Assembly (NCBI RefSeq): GCF_014204865.1
Contig: NZ_JACHMG010000001.1
Location: forward strand, 4,552,501-4,616,500
DNA length: 64,000 nucleotides
Direction of reading: 5' to 3'
From: Amycolatopsis jiangsuensis
GTDB lineage: Bacteria; Actinomycetota; Actinomycetes; Mycobacteriales; Pseudonocardiaceae
Shown here piece after piece: positions 58,688 to 64,000 of the stretch. The number at the start of each line of letters is the position of its first letter. Within the stretch, counting starts at the first letter, position 1. Under the pieces are notes generated by a model. The model saw nothing but the letters and a program-made list of their open reading frames with translations, did no database searches and was not told the DNA's origin. The translations under genes and the position numbers were made by a program.

Positions 58688-59767
58688 TCACACCCGCTGC
58701 AGAAACGCGATCGCGTCCGCCGCACCGACTGCGTCGAACGGAAGGTACGCGCGTCCGTCGCCGGTCCGGGCGGGCAGATCCGGATCGATTCCGGCGGTTT
58801 CGACCAGTTCACGGTCCTGCACCGTCGCGGCGAGGTGCGCCTGCAGCGTCCCCGAAGCCGGCTCGCCTACCGCATCGGACGAGCCGAAGTCGGTGGCAAT
58901 GAACACATAGCGGTCGCCAAGCCGATGCGCGACCTGCGCGCCCGCGCTGCACCACTGCCCGCCCATCATCGAGATCGCACGCCGCTGCAGGTGCTGGTTG
59001 TGGGCGGAGACGAACGTGTGCGGCAGCGCGAGGAGGTTTTCCGCCATCATCACGTCGCGCTGCGCGCCGAGCCGGCCCATGCGTTCCGGCGACGTGTCGG
59101 TCATCAGCGCGTGGTAACGGCAGAGGCCGACCGCGGTACGGGCGAGCAGCTCACCACCCTCGGGCAAGCCCGGCCGGGCCCGTTCGCACTGGCCGGCCAG
59201 GTCGTCGGCGATCAACCGCAGCTCACGAGCTGCCGGGCGGTCGCCTTGCGACTTCCTGCCGTCCCACATCGCCGCCTCGTCGGCCCAGCCCGCGTCCTCG
59301 CCGGCCAAGCGCTCGATGGTCGCGACGTCGTAGGGCACGTCGTCGAGGTGTGCGGACAGGAAGCCGTGCAGTTCGGTGAGCACGGCGCGTGGGCTGGGTG
59401 CGCTCGCCATCTCCAGCGGGGCGTCGAACCCGTGGAAACGCACCTGGTCTTCGGGCGCGCGTCCGGTGTTGTGGTCGCGCAGCCACTCGACCAGCGCGCG
59501 GTTCGACGGGAAAGCGCCGAAGCCGTGGCTGAACCCGGTGGCCAGCACCTGGTCGAGGTCCCCCGCACCGGTGGTCACGTAGCGGTCGACCAGCCGCCCA
59601 GCCAGGCAGTCGGTTTCCAGCGCGATCGATCGATAGCCGTGCTCGCGGACGAGATACCGGAAAACCTCGTTGCGGAACAACGGAAAAGCTTCGGTCCAGT
59701 GAGTGGGTTCCCCCAGCCCGAGCAGTGTCGGGCAGCGGCGGGCGAGGAAGGTCTCGAAGGTCTTCAT
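58688..59767 (-). CDS. Erythromycin esterase family protein
   Basis: A 359-residue protein of the EreA/EreB-like family. Conserved elements are GLGEPTHWTEAFPLFRNEVF (Glu/His of the active site), SIALETDCLAGRLVDRYV, FHGFDAPLEMASAP and FVSAHNQHLQR (His). Family members hydrolyse macrolide lactones or other esters. It is divergent from a double-MerR regulator, which makes an inducible detoxification unit plausible (inference). ATG start. Confidence 0.9.
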   Translation of the reverse strand: MKTFETFLARRCPTLLGLGEPTHWTEAFPLFRNEVFRYLVREHGYRSIALETDCLAGRLVDRYVTTGAGDLDQVLATGFSHGFGAFPSNRALVEWLRDHNTGRAPEDQVRFHGFDAPLEMASAPSPRAVLTELHGFLSAHLDDVPYDVATIERLAGEDAGWADEAAMWDGRKSQGDRPAARELRLIADDLAGQCERARPGLPEGGELLARTAVGLCRYHALMTDTSPERMGRLGAQRDVMMAENLLALPHTFVSAHNQHLQRRAISMMGGQWCSAGAQVAHRLGDRYVFIATDFGSSDAVGEPASGTLQAHLAATVQDRELVETAGIDPDLPARTGDGRAYLPFDAVGAADAIAFLQRV

Positions 59768-59856
59768 TGCTTTGACCGTATCGTTGAACTTTCGGTTGGC
59801 GCTTTCCCGATACTCACCTGGTTGAATAGCGCGAGAACCCTCAAACCGGAGGTGAC

Positions 59857-60537
59857 ATGCGTCCGAAGGACCTCGCTCGCGAGCACGGCCTGTCGACCCA
59901 AGCTGTCCGCAACTACGAGGAGGACGGCATCCTCCCGCCCGCCGAGCGTGGACCGCAGGGCTACCGGACCTACACCGAACGCCACGCGCAAGCGTTGCGC
60001 GCCTTCCTCACGCTGCGCCCCGGCTTCGGCCATGCCCGCGCGGCAGCGATGCTGCGCGCGGTCAACGAGCGCTCGGCAGACACCGCATTCCAGCTGATCG
60101 ACGAGGGCCACGCCGAGCTGCTACGCGACCGCGGCACTCTGACCGACGTCGAACACGCGCTGCGGAACCTCACGCAAGAACCAGCCGTACGCCAGAGCGT
60201 GCCCTCGATCGGCGCGCTCGCGCACCAGCTGTCGGTGCATCCGGCCACGCTGCGCAAATGGGAGGCCGCCGGAATCCTGCGTCCGGAACGGGATCGCGCC
60301 GGGCACCGTCGCTACCCACCGATCGCGGTGCGCGACGCCCGTCTCGCCCACCAACTGCGCCGCGGTGGCTACCCGCTCAGCCGGATCGCGGCAGTGCTCG
60401 ATCAGGTCCGCCACGCCGGCGGCGTCGCACCCCTGGAAGAAGCCTTGCGCGGCTGGCGATCCCGGCTCACCGCACGGGCCCACGCGATGCTGGACGGAGC
60501 CGCTCAGCTGGCGTGTTACCTCGCCGACCCGCCCTGA
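59857..60537 (+). CDS. Double-MerR (TioE-like) transcriptional regulator
   Basis: A 226-residue protein with two MerR-type HTH modules: RPKDLAREHGLSTQAVRNYE (about 2-70) and SIGALAHQLSVHPATLRKWE (about 115-180), each followed by a basic wing (GPQGYRTYTERHAQ, RAGHRRYPPIAVRD). This arrangement is that of TioE-type regulators. ATG has an ACCGGAGGTG site. It is divergent from the erythromycin-esterase-like gene; a 6-bp inverted repeat GTATCG/CGATAC (59778, 59808) lies between. Confidence 0.9.
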   Translation: MRPKDLAREHGLSTQAVRNYEEDGILPPAERGPQGYRTYTERHAQALRAFLTLRPGFGHARAAAMLRAVNERSADTAFQLIDEGHAELLRDRGTLTDVEHALRNLTQEPAVRQSVPSIGALAHQLSVHPATLRKWEAAGILRPERDRAGHRRYPPIAVRDARLAHQLRRGGYPLSRIAAVLDQVRHAGGVAPLEEALRGWRSRLTARAHAMLDGAAQLACYLADPP

Positions 60538-60608
60538 GCGGGCCTGCTGACAGTACCGCCACTGGTGCCCCTCACCGGGGCTTCACCGACCCGTGACGCC
60601 GCAGGTGG

Positions 60609-61733
60609 TTACGGGCGGCCCCACACCCGCTCGGCCGTCGACACGATCAGCTCCAGCTTCCGGAGCTGGTCGTCGGTGCTCAGGTCGTTGCCCTCCTCGG
60701 TCGAGGAGAATCCGCACTGCGGCGAAAGGCACAGCTGGTCGATGTCGACGTACTGGGCGGCTTCCTCGATCCGGCGCACCAGCGCGTCCGGATCCTCCAG
60801 CTCGGGCCGCTTCGTGGTGACCAGGCCCAGCACCACCCGTTTGCCCTTCGGCACGAACCGAAGCGGGGCGAACCCACCCGAGCGCTCGTCGTCGAACTCC
60901 AGGAAGAACCCGTCCACGCCGAGCTCGGTGAACAGCGCTTCGGCGACGAAATCGTAGCCGCCTTCGGCCACCCACGACGAACGGAAGTTGCCGCGGCACA
61001 GGTGCGTGGTCACCGCCATGCCCTCGGGTTTTCCGGCCAGCGCGGCGTTGATCTGCGCGATGTTGCGCAGGTGCATGGTGTCCGGGTCGCTGCCCATCTT
61101 CGCGACCATCTCGCGCTGCTTCGGGTCGTTGAGGTAGGCGAGGCTGGTGTCGTCCAGCTGGAGGTAGGTGCAGCCGTGCTCGCCCATCGCCCGCAGCTGG
61201 GCCGCGTACGCCGTGGCGAGATCGGCGAAGAACTCCTCCAGGTCCGGGTACACGGTCTCGCTCACCGCCGCCCGGCCGCCGCGGTAGTAGACCATGCTCG
61301 GCGACGGGATGGTGAGCTTCGGCGTGATCCCGGGCCCGGTGTGCGCCTTCAGGAACTCGAAGTGCTCGGCGAAGATCGGCTGCTCGAGCCGGACCTTGCC
61401 GTCCACCCGCAGCGTCGACGGGCTGAATTCGACGTCGCCGTCCGCGTTGTGGAACGTGACGTGCAGCCGCTCGTCCCCGCGGGAGACGCCACCGAGTGCG
61501 TAGATGAAGTCCATGTGCCACGACGACCGTCGGAACTCACCGTCGGTGGCCGAGGACAGGCCCGCCTTCGCCTGCATCTTCACGACGTCGCGGATCGCGT
61601 CGTCCTCGACTGCCCGCAGCTGCTCGGCGCTGACTTCCCCGGCGGCGTACCGTCGCCGGGCCTCGCGCAGCACCGGTGGCCGCAGCAGGCTTCCGACGTG
61701 ATCGGCTCGAAACGGCGGATTCATACCTGGCAT
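60609..61733 (-). CDS. MetE-like methylcobalamin-independent methyltransferase
   Basis: A 374-residue protein of the MetE C-terminal/UROD-MetE-like family. RADHVGSLLRPPVL opens the barrel; zinc-type ligands appear in TTHLCRGNFR and LCLSPQCGFSSTEEGN. It is half the length of MetE, lacking the N-terminal barrel, as in the YxjG/YxjH type and archaeal enzymes. The methyl donor is uncertain. Start is ATG at 61733 or 61724. Divergent from the permease by 44 bases. Confidence 0.88.
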   Translation of the reverse strand: MPGMNPPFRADHVGSLLRPPVLREARRRYAAGEVSAEQLRAVEDDAIRDVVKMQAKAGLSSATDGEFRRSSWHMDFIYALGGVSRGDERLHVTFHNADGDVEFSPSTLRVDGKVRLEQPIFAEHFEFLKAHTGPGITPKLTIPSPSMVYYRGGRAAVSETVYPDLEEFFADLATAYAAQLRAMGEHGCTYLQLDDTSLAYLNDPKQREMVAKMGSDPDTMHLRNIAQINAALAGKPEGMAVTTHLCRGNFRSSWVAEGGYDFVAEALFTELGVDGFFLEFDDERSGGFAPLRFVPKGKRVVLGLVTTKRPELEDPDALVRRIEEAAQYVDIDQLCLSPQCGFSSTEEGNDLSTDDQLRKLELIVSTAERVWGRP

Positions 61734-61777
61734 CGTCACACCCAACCAGCGTCTCGGCAGGATCGAAAGGGCCGCTC

Positions 61778-63124
61778 ATGACGAACTCGCCGCATCCGGT
61801 CGACCGTGGCCTGCCCGCGGGCCGCCTGCTGCTGCTCGGACTGCAGCACATGGCGATCATGTACACCGGCTGCATCGCCGTGCCCCTGATCGTGGGCAGC
61901 GCACTGCATCTGGACGACGCGTCGGTCGCCCTGCTGGTCAACGCGGACCTGTTCGTGGCAGGGCTGGCCACCCTGGTGCAGTCGGTGGGCATCGGGCGGA
62001 TCTTCGGGATCCGCCTTCCGGTGGTGGCCGGCGCCACGTTCACCGTGGTCAACCCGATGATCCTGATCGCAGCGCAGTACGGCATCACCGCGGTCTACGG
62101 CGCGATGATCGCCTCCGGCGTGTTCGGGCTGCTCATCGCGAAACCGTTCGCGGCACTGATCCGGTTCTTCCCGCCGCTGGTGTCCGGCACCCTGCTGCTG
62201 GTCATCGGCGTTTCCCTGCTCGGGCCGGGTGCGGCGATGATCGCAGGGCACGACACCGGCGACGCGTCCTACGGCGATCCGGCGAACCTCGGGCTGGCCT
62301 TCGGCGTGGTCGCGCTGATGGTGCTGTTCACCCGGCTGCTGCACGGGTTCCTCGGCCAGATCGGGCCGCTGCTCGCCCTTGTGGCGGGCTTGCTGGTGGC
62401 CATTCCGCTGGGCCGGGCGCAGTTCTCCGGGGTCGGCGACGCGAGCTGGTTCGGGCTGGCCTCGCCACTGCACTTCGGCGCGCCGACGTTCCCGGTCGCG
62501 GCGGTGGTGTCGATGTGCGTGGTGATGCTGGTTTCGTTCACCGAGACCACCGCCGACCTGATCGCGGTCGGCGAGATCACCGGCCGCCCGGCCACCGGTC
62601 CCGACCTCGCCCGCGGACTGGCCACCGACGGGTTGTCCGCGATCGCCGGCGGGTTCATGAACTCCTTCCCGGACACGGCGTTCGCGCAGAACGTGGGGCT
62701 GGTCCAGATGACCGGCGTGCGCAGCCGGTGGGTGGTCGCGGTGACCGGCGGGCTGCTCGTGGTGATGGGGCTGGTGCCGAAGATCGGCGCCTTCCTGGCC
62801 GCGATCCCGGAACCGGTGGTGGGTGGCGTGGCCGTGGTGATGTTCGCGATGGTCGCCGTGGTCGGGGTGCAGAACCTGACGAAGGTGGACTTTTCCGGCA
62901 ACCACAACGGCTTCGTGGTCGCGGTCGCGCTCGGCGTCGGGCTGTTGCCCGCGTTCGGGCTCGACCCGTCCGGTAACTCCATCTTCTTCCAGCACTTCCC
63001 GGCGTGGTTGCGCACGGTCTGCGGCAGCCCGATCACGGTGGCGGCAGTACTGGCCTTCGTGCTGAACCTGCTCTTCAACCATCTCGGCCGGCGCCGCGGC
63101 CAGGATCCGCTGCGCGCTCGGTGA
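61778..63124 (+). CDS. Xanthine/uracil permease (NCS2 family)
   Basis: A 448-residue permease with about 14 helices. LLLLGLQHMAIMYTGCIAVPLI, the QYG segment in AAQYGITAVYGAMI and the NCS2 motif VSFTETTADLIAVGEITGRP followed by GLATDGLSAIAGGFMNSFPDTAFAQNVGL (T-x-x-A-x-N-x-G-like) are clear. Xanthine or uric acid is the likely cargo; uracil is possible. The 3' end overlaps the convergent TetR gene by 50 bases. ATG start. Confidence 0.93.
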   Translation: MTNSPHPVDRGLPAGRLLLLGLQHMAIMYTGCIAVPLIVGSALHLDDASVALLVNADLFVAGLATLVQSVGIGRIFGIRLPVVAGATFTVVNPMILIAAQYGITAVYGAMIASGVFGLLIAKPFAALIRFFPPLVSGTLLLVIGVSLLGPGAAMIAGHDTGDASYGDPANLGLAFGVVALMVLFTRLLHGFLGQIGPLLALVAGLLVAIPLGRAQFSGVGDASWFGLASPLHFGAPTFPVAAVVSMCVVMLVSFTETTADLIAVGEITGRPATGPDLARGLATDGLSAIAGGFMNSFPDTAFAQNVGLVQMTGVRSRWVVAVTGGLLVVMGLVPKIGAFLAAIPEPVVGGVAVVMFAMVAVVGVQNLTKVDFSGNHNGFVVAVALGVGLLPAFGLDPSGNSIFFQHFPAWLRTVCGSPITVAAVLAFVLNLLFNHLGRRRGQDPLRAR

Positions 63125-63665
63125 GCAGCCGCTCGGCCAGCCGGGCACCGAGGCCCGTCTCGATCGGCATCCGGAACAGCGCCCGCAGGTACAGCGGCGC
63201 GAGGACGTAGTCCAGCAGATCCTCGACGACGGGGGTGGGCTCGCCGCGTTCGGCGGCCACGGCGAGCATCCGCTCGAGATCCGCGCGGCGGGCCAGGAGG
63301 TGCTCGGCGGGACTGGCATCGGTGCTTCGCGCGGCGACGAGCGCGGGCAGCAGCACCTGCGAGTCGGGCATGGTCAGCGAACGCTCGACCCCGGTTGCCC
63401 ACGCTTCGACGTCACCGCGCAGCGATCCCGTGTCGGGCATCGGCGTGGTGGCCCGCAGCCGGGAGACGGCGGCCTCGAGAAGGAGGTTCGCGCACGTGCC
63501 CCACCGGCGGTAGAGACTGGTCGGGTTCACGCCCGCCCGCTCCGCGATGCGCGGGATCGCTGCTTCGGTTTCCCCGGAGGCGTACAGGTCGATCGCGGCG
63601 TCGTACACCGCTTCGCGCACCCGTGCGCTGCGTCCGCCTGGTCTGGTGCCGCTCACTTCGGCCAT
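63075..63665 (-). CDS. TetR family transcriptional regulator
   Basis: A 196-residue repressor: AIPRIAERAGVNPTSLYRRWGTCANLLLEAAV is the HTH; the ligand domain resembles TetR_C_16. ATG start. It is divergent from the flavin/PPOX gene at 63753, and repeated CCTTAA(A/G)G half-sites lie in between, so that gene is the likely target. Confidence 0.93.
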   Translation of the reverse strand: MAEVSGTRPGGRSARVREAVYDAAIDLYASGETEAAIPRIAERAGVNPTSLYRRWGTCANLLLEAAVSRLRATTPMPDTGSLRGDVEAWATGVERSLTMPDSQVLLPALVAARSTDASPAEHLLARRADLERMLAVAAERGEPTPVVEDLLDYVLAPLYLRALFRMPIETGLGARLAERLLTERAADPGRGAGRDG

Positions 63666-63691
63666 CTTCGCATCCTAAAGCAGTTTTGGTT

Positions 63692-63744
63692 GCCTTAAAG
63701 CTCGGAGTCTGCGTAGGCTTAAGGCAAATCCCATGGCCTTAAGG
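63692..63744. promoter_or_regulatory. Operator region with CCTTAAG half-sites
   Basis: GCCTTAA (63692-63698) and inverted TTAAGGC (63719-63725), 20 bases apart, plus a palindromic CCTTAAGG (63737-63744) overlapping the ribosome site of the PPOX gene. A related CCTAAAG is at 63673. The divergent TetR protein is the likely binder. Confidence 0.65.
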
Positions 63745-63752
63745 AGTCGACG

Positions 63753-64000
63753 ATGGTTCGCAGGATGCCCGTACCGGAACGGGAAGCGCTGCTCGCTGCC
63801 GCGCACGTGAGCGTGCTCACCGTGGCCGCCGAACCTGGCCGCGCCCCGCTGACCACGCCGATCTGGCACAGCTACACCCCCGGCGGCGAAGTCACCGTGC
63901 TCACTTCCCCGCAGCTGCGCAAGACGAAGCTGATCGCGGAGGCCGGCCGGTTCGCACTGTGTGTGCTGGCACCCGGCGGTATGCAGTACGTGACCGTGGA
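63753..64000 (+). CDS. Pyridoxamine 5'-phosphate oxidase family protein (partial)
   Basis: The first 82 codons of a gene cut by the window edge. MPVPEREALLAAAHVSVLTV, then TTPIWHSYTPGGEVTVLTS and KTKLIAEAGRFALCVLAPGG match the FMN/F420-binding split-barrel (PPOX) family. ATG has an AAGGAG site. Divergent from a TetR gene. Confidence 0.88.
   Translation, partial: MVRRMPVPEREALLAAAHVSVLTVAAEPGRAPLTTPIWHSYTPGGEVTVLTSPQLRKTKLIAEAGRFALCVLAPGGMQYVTV

Overview
The window is very GC-rich with strong G/C third-position bias, many GTG starts and many 4-base ATGA/GTGA gene overlaps. It carries actinobacterial hallmarks: mshA for mycothiol, a mycothiol-type maleylpyruvate isomerase fold, senX3-regX3, an L,D-transpeptidase lipoprotein, and DUF2505, DUF2516, DUF397 and DUF5753 families. 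The best fit is a chromosomal segment of a Pseudonocardiaceae actinomycete, most likely Amycolatopsis or a close relative (inference from gene content, no search run). I saw no rRNA, tRNA, CRISPR array, insertion sequence or prophage.

Backbone, 0-15.2 kb: reading leftwards, murB, an L,D-transpeptidase, an alpha/beta hydrolase, mshA, a YbjN protein, a DUF4349 lipoprotein, gpmA, senX3-regX3 and a Ppx/GppA phosphatase. From memory this matches M. tuberculosis Rv0481c-Rv0496. It is interrupted here by an aldo/keto reductase, a LuxR-like regulator and a lipoprotein between gpmA and senX3. The same backbone resumes at 29.0-31.3 kb as DUF2516, an HbhA-like protein and an XRE regulator (Rv0476-Rv0474). 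The 15.4-29.0 kb stretch therefore looks like an accessory block between two conserved anchors.

Accessory block, 15.4-29.0 kb: a methyltransferase with a proline-rich arm, DedA and a maleylpyruvate isomerase-like protein with a long overlap, purU, an alcohol dehydrogenase divergent from a TetR regulator with twin operators, a haloacid dehalogenase, an NADP oxidoreductase, an SRPBCC protein, and a glycine-betaine-type ABC transporter with no local ATPase. It ends in the most unusual unit: a translationally coupled operon of a YbaK-type tRNA-editing domain, an ornithine-cyclodeaminase-like dehydrogenase and a histidine/phenylalanine-ammonia-lyase-fold protein. That last protein lacks the Ser that forms the MIO cofactor and has several other active-site replacements.

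29-37 kb: ordinary small genes separated by long intergenic regions loaded with unrelated tandem repeats (104-bp, 15-bp, 22-bp, 24-bp, 20-bp, 7-bp and 23-bp units). One of these regions also has a cluster of DnaA-box-like 9-mers at 36.1-36.3 kb.

37-64 kb: metabolic and regulatory genes, mostly regulator/target pairs with visible operators. These include MocR/YczE, an HTH plus Clp-N pair with two perfect palindromes facing a PP2C-like gene, amidase-TetR-MpaB behind an 18-bp palindrome, XRE/DUF397, erythromycin esterase facing a double-MerR regulator, and TetR facing a pyridoxamine-oxidase-like gene. Others are DUF445, aminotransferase, ACC-deaminase-like, PP2C, glycosyltransferase, metallo-beta-lactamase, gnd, FAD reductase, MetE-like and xanthine/uracil permease genes. 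A broken HTH/Clp-N paralogue lies beside gnd. The last gene runs off the right edge.
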